Assembly: GCF_036898095.1 (NCBI RefSeq)
Contig: NC_090759.1
Span: forward strand, 17,773,353-17,837,352
Reading direction: 5' to 3'
DNA length: 64,000 nt
Origin: Palaemon carinicauda
Taxonomy: Eukaryota; Arthropoda; Malacostraca; Decapoda; Palaemonidae
Positions 10,136 through 22,473 of this stretch are shown here, one piece after another. The position numbers and the translations under genes were made by a program. Position 1 is the stretch's first letter. Each line of letters opens with the position of its first letter. The notes under the pieces are model-generated. The model was given only the letters and a program-made list of their open reading frames with translations, searched no databases and had not been told where the DNA came from.

Positions 10136-11854
10136 CTATAAAAACGCCAAGAAATAATGATGCTGTACTCACGTTCTAATGTCTCTTCTACTTTATCATT
10201 GCACCAAACCACCCACAAAGCAATTTGACCAGGTAGCGACTAGGTGCAGCATTATAATCCACCTTTTTAATTCACACTAACATTCTGTCGCTAAATTGTT
10301 TCAGCCCAAAATTTCGCTCTTTCAGTAGGCTACTTCTTATTTCGTAATCAATAGACCAAATAATCAAAGACAACAGTTTCGACCTTCGCTTAATAGATTT
10401 CGATACATCATATCAATCTCACTTCCAATCATTTTGCACATTCCCTGCTACCTTCATAACTTCACATATTCTATGCATCACCCCCCTTTTCGTTTATCGT
10501 GATCGTTTATATTAACTTTCTAATACCCATAAAGTCACCTGATATATTTTTTTCTCTCTATTCCTTTTAAACTTTCCCCTGCTACAGACTCTTTTAAACG
10601 GTTTTCCGTCGTTCCCACTATTATCCCAAATGACAACATTGTATCATATGCAGACATCAGCCACAATAACCATTCACAAAACATTTCATGATTATGAAAT
10701 TTTACATCTACATCTACAGTAATAAACTTTAATTTCTTATGCCACATTATCTACATATCAGACAACCAAACATACTGTTCATTTATCTCAGATATACTAA
10801 ATAAAACCAATCATTCATACGTCTGCATATTCCAAACCCACAGGGAACACTGTAAATATTGCATAGAGGTTTTTGGTGCCTCCACATATGGCCCTAATTG
10901 CACGTGTTTTATATTTTTCTACTTTACCTCCGTTCCTCTCTTCCATCTCACTATATCCTATTTCTTTTTATCTTTACATCACAGCATAATTGTAATGCTG
11001 TCCCCAGTTTCACTTGGGCCCTGAGACTCTGAATGGCCTCACAGGTCCATCCATGGGCTTATATAACCAAATTCATAGTTTTACATTCTAAGACATACTC
11101 CAATTTCATCATAAAAACTTTCGTGTCTAAAACTGTCAGTCCTTCTGTCAATTGTATATTACTTTCTCAATTAGGCCATTCAAAACAATGAAGTGTCTCT
11201 TATTTCAAAGAACAGTCAATGGTTACAAAAAGACAGTTATTCCTCTACTCCATTCCTTCATAATATACTGAGGTAACAATATTACTTACTCTCAACGAAG
11301 TCTCTCCTCCTACAGCAACATCCACAATTACTAAAAAAGCGCATGATTTTTCTTTCATCTTCAACAATGGTGACATTCTCATTTGATGAATAGCCTCTCC
11401 TAACATCATTTGAGACAATTACACAAATTATTCTACGAAACGTTGATTGTCGTCATTTTAACGCTTTCGAAATGACACTATTTAGAATGTTTCGGTGTGT
11501 TTTTAATCGAACATATAGATAAAAGATACCCATCTTGACCATCACCCAAATGTCAAAGCTAAAGAAAACCAGAATATAATGATATTTATGAATTGCGCAA
11601 TTCCATTTCTGCAAAATCCATGTTTATGATATTTAGGAAATTCTCCTTTAAAACAATATGATACTATATATGCATAAATTTATTCACATAGTGTATAAGA
11701 TATCTAATTGGAGTTAAAAGGTATATTACAGACAGGAAATATAATATTTACCTCTTATTGCGCAAAACATTTGCACATTGCGCGTTTGTCATTAAGTCGG
11801 AGGAATAATCAAAACATTGTTCCGGGAAACGTCGCCGACACAACACCGTCAAAA
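10136..11854. other. Region upstream of TMX2
   Basis: No coding region or repeat family is supported. The TMX2 promoter and 5' UTR should lie near the right end, but I see no clear TATA box or initiator that would fix the start of transcription. The last 30 bases before the ATG are richer in CG than the rest. Confidence 0.45.
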
Positions 11855-12001
11855 ATGACTCTCCTGGACGATGCTAAGCAGCTTGTTCATCCCTTTTATG
11901 TTCTTAATATATTAATGAGCTTGAGTTTTTTAGGATCGAAATATTTGCCTGGCGTATGTGAATATGTATTTCCTAAAAGTGAATGTGGAGAACTGTCGAT
12001 G
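11855..12001 (+). CDS. TMX2: TMX2 coding exon 1 (residues 1-49)
   Basis: First coding exon of thioredoxin-related transmembrane protein 2, a multi-pass ER membrane protein with a lumenal or cytosolic thioredoxin-like fold. The start is the first ATG of the open stretch (MTLLDDAKQLV). A hydrophobic segment follows (FYVLNILMSLSFLG) and then the Cys-containing loop (GVCEYVF, SECGEL), which lines up with the N-terminal membrane segment and loop of vertebrate TMX2. The exon ends in phase 0 at ATG|GTGAGT, a consensus donor. The N-terminus seems shorter than the human protein by some 20-30 residues. The family call rests mainly on exons 3 and 4. Intron 1 is about 10.5 kb and mostly DIRS sequence. 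Confidence 0.85.
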
Positions 12002-12859
12002 GTGAGTACCGTAGCCTACTTTTTGTATATTTCCTTTGGTGACACCGGCATCCAGTTATTAAGCCTAATTTGCCTTTTGACCTATAATATATAGTTTTAC
12101 TTACCATAGGTAACCTGCAAAATAAGAGTACGTTCTATTTTAGCTGCAGCCTAACTTAACATGTTGAGATTAGCCCATAGGTTTCGATAGTACCAGTAGA
12201 CTTCGGCGCTGTCAGTGTCATAGTAGATGTATACCCGTGCACTGTCACTTTAAACTTTGGAACCATCTGTTTTACGCTAACCTTAGCCAGGATGCTTTGT
12301 CTCCTCCAGCTACTTGAACTTAAGATGCCATATTACTCCTCGATTATTGATTGGGGTGTACGTATGGCGTCGCCCATGTCCCATAACTCCCTTATTTTCA
12401 ACCCTATTTCTAGGAATGTGGGTGGTTGCAGTACTCCCTGTAATTAAGTAGGGGGGTGTATGTGTGATAGCGGCCACCTGTATGTATTATTATGTCTAAC
12501 TTAGAATACAGCAGTGTAAGGGGGATGGGTCGCCGGGGGCTCTTAATCCCTCCCGTTAGGTAGCCTAAGTAGGTAAGGACACAGCTTGTAGGTTAGGTTA
12601 GGCGGGAAAGTTTAGGTTAGTTGAAGTTCATTTTTAATGAACGTGTGAGGAACTGGCCGCTGATATACAAAGGCTTCGCTAGGAATATGGGTAGTTGCAG
12701 TCCTCCCCATTAGGAAAGTAGGTAAGGACACAACTTGTAGGGTAGGAGGTGTTCTATGCACGCGTTATACACTAGTGTTGCCTTCTCACTTTTGATTTTG
12801 GCTTGGCGGAGAACAGAAGTAGTTTCTCTCCGTCTCTCCAATAGACTTAGCAATTTATA
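12002..12859. other. TMX2 intron 1, proximal unique part
   Basis: Intron sequence after the donor GTGAGT. Short repeated blocks such as AGGTAAGGACACA and TTAGGTTAG occur at 12571-12610 and 12718-12740, along with two copies of a TAGGAATGTGGGTGGTTGCAG-like block (about 12411 and 12680), so a small imperfect duplication of about 270 bp may be present. No coding sequence is seen. Confidence 0.5.
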
Positions 12860-13849
12860 TTAATTTTTTTCTTTGCAGGTGCACTTGTGTGTTCTTCCTG
12901 CTGTCTATAATACGGTCCTGTCCAGGATCTGAAAGACGCTCTTGCGGAACCTTCATGTCCTCTGCCGAGACCAACCCCTATTAGTTGTGTCTGGCCTGCT
13001 GAGGACGACGTTGTGACCAGGATAACACCTGTGTTGAATGGCAGGAGTGGTTTTCCTCTCAGTGGGAGAGGTTTGGGAGACGGCACAAGTAGTTGTTCAA
13101 AAGAGATCATTTGCTTTCGCGGTCTTCCTCGAAGTCGAAGAATCCTCCGATGTCTTCCTTAACCCCTTGATCTCTTCCTTAACCCCTTGATCTCTTCCTC
13201 GGACTTCTTCCTTGACCCCCCGATCTCTTCCTGAAGCTCCTGCTCGATTGGTCTCTTCTGAGGATCGGTCGAGTATGATTGTTAACCAGCTAACACAAGG
13301 CCAACCCCGGGGATCTAGGGACGATGCTGTTTCCCCTAGAGAAGGAACTCGGCTCCTTCCCTCTGGAGGAACCTTTTCATACTTTTGAGTTTTTACAGGC
13401 TTGGCTGTCACTGCTGGTTGCAGTCCCACCTTTGAAGGACGTATTGATGGAGCGTTTACAGCTGGGGGCCGAAAGGAAATGAACTCTGGTCTCCTCAGAG
13501 GTAGAGGTTCCTAAGCTAGGGAGTGATGTCATTGACACCCTTGCTGTATGCAAAGTTCTGCTTTTGCCCTCTCCTGTTCCTGCTGCTGACGGTGAAGTCT
13601 GTTCTTTCCCCCTCCGATAAGTGGGTTGAACGAAGGCCTAGACACGTTCCTGCTAGACGTTGCCCCGCCTCCTCTTCTTCCAGTCCTTCGCAGCGTGACT
13701 TCCATGCCAAGGATTGCTGTCGATGAACCCAGCGCCGACCTGCTGCTGACGAAAGGAGTCCTTGCCTTCATAGGATGTCCACCTCTTCAAAGGATCGCAG
13801 TCCTCTTAAGACTTTGCCCTCCATTAGGAAACGATGGATCATCTTACCC
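12860..13849 (+). mobile_element. DIRS gag fragment, plus strand
   Basis: The translation is Ser/Pro-rich with short acidic and hydrophobic blocks spread over three frames (for example GLLRGRGS, SLLVAVPPLKDV and LDTFLLDVAP), as in the gag-like ORF of the other DIRS copies here. A 24-bp block (ATCTCTTCCTTAACCCCTTG) is repeated near 13140-13220. It stops abruptly at 13849, where the inverted terminal region of an oppositely oriented DIRS begins. Assignment is by resemblance and position, because no catalytic domain is present. Confidence 0.5.
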
Positions 13850-14394
13850 TAGCTAAGGTTTGTGTAGTTAGGAAGAATACAAATTATGTACGAATATGTC
13901 ATTTGTTCCGTAACTGGAATACAAACCACGCTATTTATCAGGGGGTGACTCACCCATTAGGAAGGGTGGACGTCCCTGCCAATCTGGCTTTTGGCTTTAC
14001 CCGGGGGCTCCTTATCTGAGTATGTTAGTACTCAGAAATAAGGAGTCCCTGCCCTCGCTAAAACCTTGATATGCAAGGTCCGCGGCCTATGCAAGCCTTG
14101 TATTGAGACATGCAGAAGTGTGACTGTCTAGGTAAAGTTATTTTGAGTCTATTGTAGGAAAAAACTGATTTAATCAAGACTTTCCCAATACCACCTCGCC
14201 AGGGTATGGGGACGCAACAGTATTAGCTTAATACTAGGTACACAAGGGAACATGGTTTACCTGCAGTGGTTTGAGGTCAGCTTATGCTAAGAACCCAGGA
14301 TGCTGCTTTCCCCACGGGAGGGTAGGATGAAAAAAAGAATAAGAGATAGTCAAATCTTTTCATTCACGCAGACTAAAACCGGGTAACAGTGCCC

Positions 14395-14730
14395 TCAACC
14401 TTCTGCTACTTGTCCAATAAGGAGCTTGAGGTATACAACCAGCTGTTGTGCAGCCACCACTGGACTGATATAGATCGCATTGAGTTCCTGTGGGTCACGT
14501 CTTGCAGGAGAAAGGTTGTGAAAGTCACCTGGAGCATTCACATCCTTTCTTGTAAAACCTGCGTCGCAGAGTAATCTGCTTAGAAGGGCCAGGGGCATAG
14601 CTATGCCCCTGACATCGTGAGTCGTCATGTTGGGTGAGGCTCTGGATTTAGGGCGTAATTGGTGACTGTGAATCCAGCAGGGATGATGTTTTGGTGATCC
14701 TCCTTTAGTCTCTCCCAGTGCTGATGACAA
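14395..14730 (-). pseudogene. DIRS tyrosine recombinase remnant, C-terminal part
   Basis: The minus-strand frame contains TTHDVRGIAM, the H-x-x-R box of tyrosine recombinases in its DIRS form (compare HEVRAVATS in E1). It ends with a DIRS-like tail (SPVVAAQQLVVYL). The catalytic tyrosine region downstream is degraded, with VNAPGDFHNL in place of the usual F-x-x-x-Y-L block. The arginine box lies further upstream in other frames. Not functional. Confidence 0.72.
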
Positions 14731-16550
14731 GAGAAGGGACCTGGGTGGGCTGTTGCCATTCTCTTAAGGTTGGGTCTCATACCTTACCCTGGGTACAGTA
14801 ATGGATGATCTGGATCGTCCGTTACCGAGTGGAGACTTGTGTTGGATCTGTCACCTCTGGAGACTGTGTCTGGCGACATACTCGGGGACGAAACTTAACT
14901 TCTCATTAATGGGCGATGTCGAAAGAGAGACCATGAATTTCCTTGACTCTTATGGCTGCCGTCAGTGTGTGTAGGAACATTGTCTTCTTAAACCAGGTGA
15001 AAATTTGTTGCCTGGTAAAGTGAACATAAGGAGGTCTCTTTAGAAACTGGAGAATTTGAACCATGTTTCGAAGGAAGGTCTCAATCCCGACTGGGGAAAG
15101 GCAAGTTGTAAGTCCGTATGAGTTAGGAAAGGTCTAGCAATGAGAGGATGTCCCTTCTTTTCAGTTTGAAGGCGAAGGCTCAAGGTTGAGTGATCGTCTT
15201 TACCTGTTGAAACTCAAAAGGGGGTCTTTTCCTCTTGCATATACTCGAGGATTCCACTATTGCTGGAATAGAAGTATCGTGTGGTGAGAGACACTTTCCC
15301 ATGACACCAACCACAGAGGACTTTATACTGCCTGGTAGACTGATGCTGAGGAATTCCTCAGATATCTAGACAACCTTTTTGCAACTTATTGTGAAAAGCC
15401 TCTGTGAGAGAGGAGGTACTGGGTAGTCTCCAGGCGTACAATCATAGCAAAGCTATAGCTTGTGGTAGGTGTCGAAGTGTGGTTGTCTGTGATGTGGAGA
15501 GGGTTCTCTTGGAGAGACTATCAGGAGCTGCAGAAGGTTTGGAAACCGTTTTGCGTAATGCCATAGCGGAGCTATGAGAGTCCTTGAGAGGCTGACCAAT
15601 GTTCTAGCCTTCTTGAGTGCCCTTCTCCAGACAAAACGGACAAGACGTAAACGTCATTGTTGTACCCACCGTTGTTGGCCTGTTTCTTGCCAGAGAGTCT
15701 TGGGGTCTAGGGCTGAGGAGCAATGGCAGCCTGAGGTTCAGGGGCGTTGCGAACAGATCCCTAGTTGGAGGACCCGTAAAGTCGGAACTTTGTCGGCTAC
15801 AAGGTGATTCAAAGACCATTCGGTATACCTCATCTGAGATGCTGTGCACAGATTGTCGGTGAGCACATTCCTCTAGTCTGGAATGAAGCGGGCTGATAGT
15901 GGCATCAAACGGTCTTTGGCCCATCTTAGTGTTTATACTGCTAGATGGGAAGAGGCTGCGAGCAAGTTCCTTCTTGCTTGTCGATGTGAGCCTCTATGTG
16001 GTGTGTGGTGTTGTTGTCCATCACATCACTGGGGGGTCCGTTAGGAACCGATAAGGCTGCTGAAGGACCGGAAAGTTGGCCTTCATCTCTTATGAGATTT
16101 AAGTGAAGGTACTTTCGGACTCTGTCCAGAGGGCTGAGGTCGTGTGGTGCAGCACTATGGTCCCTCCTCTCTTCTTTTGATGTGTTCTAAGCACAGCATC
16201 AAGTCCGAGGGGTTGGGAAGGATGAGAAGGTTATACCACTCCGTAGATTCCTGACTGACACCCATCCCTTGAGGTTCGTCCACACTTCTGGTCCCAAGGG
16301 GGTCAGAATGTCTAGGGGATCGAGGGCCTGATTCCAATCGGACTCGAGTCACTCTGGGCTGAGAGTTCTTCTCGTTTTGAGAAAGTTTTGTGGAGACTGG
16401 TGTCTAGAATCATTCCCAGATATACCAGTCCTCTGACAAGGAAGTAGGAAAGACTTCCACATGTTTACCTTAATCACTGGATCTTGGTTAAAAAAGACTT
16501 CAGGCGTTTCGGTGCTACTACAAGGTTGCCACCGAGTCTGCTAAGGTCAG

Positions 16551-16934
16551 TCAGTCGTCCCAAAACGGAGGAGACAGAAGCCGATCCTGAGAGACCAGGA
16601 TGGGTGTAGTGGAAAGACTGAAGCACTGTGCCCTGAACTGGTGTTTCTTGTTTGTGTAGACTGAATCTTCAAACCCTCCTAGATGGATGGTTTGGGCCTG
16701 GAAGTATCTGTCCTTTAGGTCCAATGTGCAAATGAAGACCTGAGGTCTTAGCCCTTGATCGAACTCCAACATTGTGTGGACATCGATCCAAAGAGACAGC
16801 TCCTTGCGGATCCTTTCGCATGGGAGAGAATTGACGCTGGGGTCTTGACTCGTGGCGTAAAGGATAGGATACGATACCCTGTGTGAGGATTCTTCCCTGA
16901 GAGAGAATTCCTTTAACTGATAGAAGAAAGGCAA
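16551..16934 (-). pseudogene. DIRS reverse transcriptase remnant
   Basis: On the minus strand, TLDLKDRYFQAQTIH corresponds to the RT palm block (LDLKDAYFHVPIH in E1). Further on, FRAQCFSLSTTPILV corresponds to FQALCFGLSTAP. Key small residues are replaced and the frame breaks before the YLDD active site. Confidence 0.78.
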
Positions 16935-17099
16935 CGCTTAACCCACCAATGCGTCCTGATGGGATTGATGCTGTTCCTTAAAATAGAATCAGTCTGGCGA
17001 ATGTTAATCAATGGTTAACGGTTGGGTATCATGGTTACTGTGCAGTTGGAGAGTGCTCGCAAGTACGTAGTCCCGTCGACAAGCCGCCGATGAGGGTTG

Positions 17100-18506
17100 T
17101 CGATTGTTTGCCGATCACTTTAGTGGATCGGTGTGATGGCGAACAGCCAGTAGTGAGAAGGGAGAAGTGTGTTGTATACCTTCTGATCTAGGGAACCACG
17201 GGCAGAGGTTGACTAGTAAGTCCGAGTCACGAACCGCTGGCGAATTGTCGATGATCGGTGAATCGGCGGTCTGTGAGCCGAAGATGGTAAGTGACAGGCA
17301 GATGAAGGCTGGCTGGTCAGTCAGCCAAGGTAGGTTGGCGATAAATGAGTTGGTAATCTGCTTTAAGAGACAGAAGAATGATTTAATGATACTCAGTTGG
17401 TGATTGTCAACCATTGATGATCAGCTATCGATCGCTAGAGATCAGCAAGCTGACTATGGTCCCTCCTGGTTGGTCAGAGATCAGCAAGCTGACGATGGGC
17501 TGGTCAGACATCATCAAGCTGAGTTCGATGATCGAAGAAAGATGAGCTGCCCATCGGTGATCTAGTGATCATCAATCTGATGACTGGTTATTGACCAGCA
17601 ATCGGTAATCGGCACGCTAGCAATCGGAGATCGTTAGTCATTGGAGGGACTAGAGGTCAATGATCAGAGCTGAGCTAGCAATTGGCGATCTGGTGATCGG
17701 CGAGCTAGCAATCAGCAGACAGTGAACTAGCCATCAGCAAAAAGTGATCTAGCGATCAGTCTGTTGATGCTTTCTTATTTGCTGATGGTGGTACTCACAA
17801 GAAAAAAACTTCATAAGAGACAGGGACCAAGGATTTCCCTTCGAAGATGGAATCTTCGGGATCTTGAATCCTTCTGTGAAGCCTCTTTCCTCTTTTCCTG
17901 GCGGCCATGTTGTGTGTTTGGGGGGAGAGGAATGGGGCATTGGTGACCTGTCCAAAAAGTTTTATTCTTTTTTGCCTATTGCGCGAGTGTGCAGGAGAGT
18001 ACTGGAGCAATGGCACACAGGATGGTGCTGGTGCTCAGTTTCTGCTGAAGTGCAGTTTTCGGTGAATACGCAGAAGAGCGCTGGAGAGTAGGCAAGCGCA
18101 GATGAGTGCTGGCGCATTGGCGAGCATTGGATCTGCAAGCACTGGCTCTTTGGCATGAGCTGGCGCATTGGATCTGAGAATGCAACTGCGCAGGATAGCG
18201 CAGAAAAGCGCTGGCGAACAGGCAAGCGCTGGCTCTTTGTGAAGAGTTGGGGCATTGGCGAGGGCTGGATCTGAGAGTGCAAGTGAGCTGGAGGGTGCTG
18301 GATCTGAGAGCGCAGTAAGGCGCTGTGTAGGGTTTTGTGCAGTCTCCCTAGAATGCTCAGAAACGCGTGACTGGTTGCGCATGGGCGCACACACGGAAGA
18401 CTGTTGGTGCTGGTGCGCGCGCGGAAGCAATGGCGCGCATGAGAGCGTGGGCGAGTAGGAAAGCACTGGCGCGCAGGTGAAGGAGATCGTTGGTGCGCAG
18501 GAACGA
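17100..18506 (-). pseudogene. DIRS gag remnant with degenerate tandem repeats
   Basis: Two stretches are made of short degenerate repeats. At 17100-17760 the motif GATCAGCAAGCTGA recurs with variation every 12-18 bases. At 17980-18480 a GCGCTGGCG/ATTGGC motif recurs. On the minus strand the second stretch codes for Ala/Ser/Pro/His-rich runs (SALSCA, PALACSPALF). The + strand DIRS at 59.8-60.5 kb has an equivalent His/Arg/Ser/Ala repeat section in its gag, which supports the assignment. Confidence 0.6.
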
Positions 18507-18830
18507 TCCACAGAAGAGTCCAAGGACTAACTGCAGCGTAAGTTTGCGCTGGTAGGTTGGCAGGTCAGCTGGCAGGAACTGGGATGTGCCCTTTGGAAGG
18601 CCGAACATCCATTGATGGCGACCGTGAAAGGTCCACAGAAGAGTTCAAGGACTAACTGTAGCGTAAGGTTGCGCTAGTAGGTCGGCAGGTCAGCTGGCAG
18701 GACGATCAGGAACTGGGATGTGCCCCTTTGGAAGGGTGAACATCCACCGATGGCGACCGTGAAAGGTCCACAGAAGAGTCCAAGGACTAGCTGTAGTGCA
18801 AGGTTGCGCTGCTAAGACGATCAGGAACTG
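18507..18830. repeat. 125-135 bp tandem repeat, about 2.6 units
   Basis: Units begin with TCCACAGAAGAG at 18507, 18632 and 18767, giving periods of 125 and 135 bp. Each contains CAAGGACTA, GGCAGGTCAGCTGGCAGGA, GGAACTGGGATGTGCCC and AACATCCA. The 10-bp length change is a small indel (GACGATCA). The array lies inside the minus-strand gag remnant. Confidence 0.92.
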
Positions 18831-19349
18831 ATGACGCCTATGAGGGCTGGTGGACCAGCATGCTGACCTTCAGCAGTAGCGCTCCTCCGAAGAGAAGTCT
18901 CTATGATTGGCCCATCTCGTGAATGAGAGAGGTGATCACTTTGCAGGAGAGACTTGCCAAAGACTATGCTCCGACCCTGAAGGAAGAGAGATTCAGCCAG
19001 GGGGAAGAGTAGTCTAGGCGAAGGCAGCAACAGCATTCAGAGTCGATGAAGTGATTAAGATGTGGAAAGTTCTCCCTCGGAAGGGAGAAACAACCTCATA
19101 CCTGGCGAGAAAACTTTCCCTTGGAAGGGAAAGTTCTCCAACCCCTGGAGGCGAACCTCCTGGTAGCGTTCTAAGCTGATCTGAAGTGCTGATCATGTTG
19201 TCACGGGCGTACTTCTAAGAGAAGGGATGACGCCCACGATGACATCCTCTGAGGGACGGCACTGACAGCAGATTCCCCAGGCATGAACTGAACAGCTCTG
19301 CTTCGTCGGCACTCTTAGTCAAACGAAGAAAACTGCATAGCTAACTGAG

Positions 19350-19720
19350 GAAAAATAAAATAAATTGTGTAACAGAAAATTCCCTAGGGAGGAACTCTGA
19401 AGAGGACCAATGAGGGAACAACATAAAATCCGCGGGAGAAGGGGGGAGTGGAGTAGCTGTAATAAAAACAAGAATTACAATTATTTAAATCGGCTAAGAA
19501 TATTCACTAATAGTGAGAACCACTGATCCTCCAAAGGGAAGTGTTCCCCACAGAGAAGAAGCTGAAAAGTTAAAATTACAAACAATTATAATTTCACTAA
19601 AATAATTGAGACAAACAATTGGAAGTGCAACCTAACCCGCTAACGGGAAAGGTGCTTCCCCCGTTAATACACTGTTGTTGAAAGGTGAACGACCTTGAGA
19701 AGAGAAAGACCATAGTCAAT
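19350..19720 (-). repeat. DIRS leader repeat array, minus strand
   Basis: On the minus strand two or three diverged units show GGGGAA-CACTTCCC-like hairpin blocks, GGGTTAGGTTG and an AT-rich block before AACTTTT-CAGC. The same order (ACTCCTTTCCC, GGGTTAGGTTG, AT-rich, AACTTTTATACAGC) occurs on the + strand at 27800-28220. It sits just upstream of gag in this element, as the 74-bp array does in E2. Confidence 0.6.
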
Positions 19721-20050
19721 CTCTGAGAGGCCACACTCCCATCGCTCAGTAATCCATGTTTCCCGTAGGAAAAAGGAAAAGGCGAAGACAACAGTTGAAT
19801 GAGGAGGGTCCAGACGATGACGATTCCCCTGCGGTGGCCGAGTCAACGGTTATATGCCGACGAGAAGACTGATGGACCAGAGGGGGAGAGGTCGTTTCCC
19901 ACGAAGGGAAGTGTCCTGGCCTTGCGAAAGTGTCATAAGAACCTGTCGTATATGTATCACACGCACAGCACAAACACTGAAAAGGAAATTTACAACACTT
20001 CTATACATATATATATACTGTATATACAAGAACATTAAGAATGTTTTCAT

Positions 20051-20068
20051 ATATATATATATATATAT
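20051..20068. repeat. (AT)n microsatellite between two DIRS fragments
   Basis: A short AT run separates the 5' part of the minus-strand DIRS from the 5' end of the plus-strand RT fragment. Confidence 0.9.
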
Positions 20069-20099
20069 GCATAAGAAAAAGTAAGTTGAAAGACAAAAA

Positions 20100-21830
20100 T
20101 TAATGGCAGTCCAGAGGTGGAAGGGATGTCGAAGAAGAATTCTCTGGAAGTTTTTTGAGATAAGTCTCTGGGTTTCTCAAGTCTACTCATTCTGTTGGAG
20201 AAGTGACCTGGAGGCTGGTGACCTATCATCAGCCTCTCCACGGTAAGTATGTTTGACAAAACAAGTTCAAGATGGAAATAGTAGTCTGTGCTGTGTTCTA
20301 TTAGAAAGGGAGATTCATGCTTTCCGTTGACCTGAAGGACGCATACTTTCAAGTACCCGTGCATCAATCCTCTAGAAAGTACCTCCTCTTCTCCCTGGTA
20401 CGGTGAACTAGTTCAAGACTTATGCGTCAATCTGTATGCGGCTCCCCAGGTGTTCACCTAGGTAGCAGCTTGGGCCCACTCACAAGGGATGTGTCTGTTG
20501 ATGTATCTTGATGACTGAGATTCTGGCCTCCTTAATGAGGCATTTACAACAGGATGGAGAGTGGATTCTTACATTTTTTCACGATCTAGGGAATGTGATA
20601 AACTGGGGGAAATTGAATTTCATACCCAAGCAGAGGATGAAGTACTTGGGCATGCTGATAGACAGCAGCAGCGAGTGTTTTTTCATCAGACGATGCTTCA
20701 GCAAGCTTGAGTAGGTTGCGCAACCTTTTCTGTTCAAGAAAGAAGTTCCAACTCGACGCTGCCATAGTCTTCTGGGCCACTTTTCCTTGCTGGAGATACT
20801 TACTCCACACAGGTGCATCCACCAGAGATCTTTTCACTGGTGTGTGGAAGATCACTGGTTAGTCGTCAGGGATCACCCACTCTTTACTGTTCCAGTGGGA
20901 TAGTAGGCTCTGGGCAATCTTACCGGTGGCTTAATGATGAACACTTTACCAAGGGATTCTCACTCGATTCTTCACCCCTGGACATGCAACTGTTCTCGGA
21001 TGTGTCAAAGGAGGGGTCGGACTTTCACTTGATCATATCGGGTGTTTGGTCACGAGAAGAAATACATTGGCACTTTAATGTCCTCAAAATACAAGCAGCT
21101 TTCCAAAAATGCTTGAGGAGGTGCTCAGTAGTGTTGAGTGACACCACCACCAGAGTGGCTTATGTCAACAAGCAAGGGAGACATGGTCTCTTGGCCTTAT
21201 GTGAGCTGGCGAAGAGGATGCACGTCTGGGCGACGTTCCTCATCTTAGAATTGTCAGCCCGGTACATTCTGAGCAAGAGGGACATACTAGCAGATTCACT
21301 CAGTTACCAGGGGTAGGTTCAGAGTCAGATTGGTCCTCTATATCCTTGCATAGTGGAGAGGCTTCTTCTCTAGTGGGATTCACCGAGGATCAAACTTTGT
21401 GCCACTCCACTAAACAAGAAGCTTCGCATGTTTTTCTCCCGTTCCGTATTCATGGGGCTTGTTTGAAGACACTTTCCAACACCCGTGTAATCACCGGCAT
21501 GAGTAGGCCTTTCCTCCGTTTAGCTAATCAACGGAGTGTTGATTACGCCAGGACTCAGGATGACCCTGGTGGCTCCCAGTTGGCCTCCTGATGAGTGGTA
21601 TCTCTTGGCATTTCTAATTGAGGTTCCGAGAGAACTAACTCATTGATTCACATTCTTCTGTCAACCGCACCCTCAGAGGTACCATACCACCCATCCGTGA
21701 TGTCACTATAACTTCATGATTGGAGGCTATCCAGCATCTCTGAGCAAAAGGCTTTTCCTTAGGCTTTGCACAGACGTCGGGGTACCTACAACAGTCCTCT
21801 GTAAATGTCTACCAGGGGAAATAGTTCAAA
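20100..21830 (+). mobile_element. Truncated DIRS: RT, RNase H and C-terminal region
   Basis: FMLSVDLKDAYFQVPVHQS (about 20316) is the RT palm block, a degraded active site (MYLDD followed by a stop) lies near 20500, and MKYLGMLIDS (about 20640) is the RT thumb start. The RNase H domain is the best part: QLFSDVSKEG (about 20990) with the first catalytic Asp, VLSDTTTRVAYVNKQG (about 21133) with the second, and LSKRDILADSLS (about 21270). It then reads APSWPPDEWY (about 21570), the DIRS C-terminal block. Both ends, including gag and recombinase, are missing. Several stops make it inactive. Confidence 0.85.
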
Positions 21831-22473
21831 TTCTTATTTAGCTAGCTTTTTTAATCTGTTTTATTAAAAGTCAGCTCCTGAACGTGTGTGTGACTAGTGT
21901 CTTAGTTTAGGTTTAAGGTCAAAGTGGGTACTCATTTATTGGCAGGGCGGGTTGGGCTTCCAAACCACCCTACAGTAACCACTGCCATCTCTTTATAGAT
22001 TTTAACAGCTGAATTCCAGTGACTTTGAAAGCTTACAGTACTACTACTAAAGGATTTAAGTTTATATAGTTAGGAGAAATAAAGATTATTTTGAAAATCT
22101 GTGATGTTTTTGTTTAGTATGGTATATGATGATTATTTTGTCATGTTCTTAGAAATTTTTTCTTTATACACTATTGAACTTTTTATTGTAATTTTCAAGA
22201 AATATAAATGGATGCTGTGTTCACTTTGCATGGCCAAATTTCTTTGCAGCTTCCTTCCTTCAGCTGTTGTGCTTCTGTCCTTTTACTTTCCTTCCATTCC
22301 CTCGGTTTGCCTCTAACCAAACTACTGTACTGTATACTTGTTTACTTAACTGTACCTTGCTTCAATCTTTACCTCATATCAAAACATTCTAAAGATAGCT
22401 TTGAGAATCTAGGTATGTGACTTAGCAGTTATTTAAAAATTACTTTGCTAACAGTTGCAATTTCCCTTTACAG
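21831..22473. other. TMX2 intron 1, distal unique part
   Basis: AT-rich intron sequence ending in a polypyrimidine stretch and TTTACAG, the acceptor for exon 2. No gene or known repeat seen. Confidence 0.6.

Larger units (their letters stand above)
13850..19990 (-). mobile_element. Degenerate DIRS retrotransposon, minus strand
   Basis: Reading from right to left this is a decayed but ordered DIRS. The leader repeats lie at about 19700-19350, gag with degenerate tandem repeats at 19300-17100, RT at 16934-16551, the RNase H and C-terminal region near 16000-15550, tyrosine recombinase at 15300-14395, and the terminal complementary region at 14150-13850. The terminal region is related to the + strand copy ending at 36340: both have TTACGGAACAAATGAC, AATTTGTATT and CAAACCTTAG in that order. 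All ORFs are broken. It fills most of TMX2 intron 1. Confidence 0.85.

Noticed and set aside
22101..22316. Hydrophobic small ORFs in TMX2 intron 1
   Set aside because: AT-rich sequence gives Phe/Leu-rich frames by composition, with no family resemblance or splice logic.
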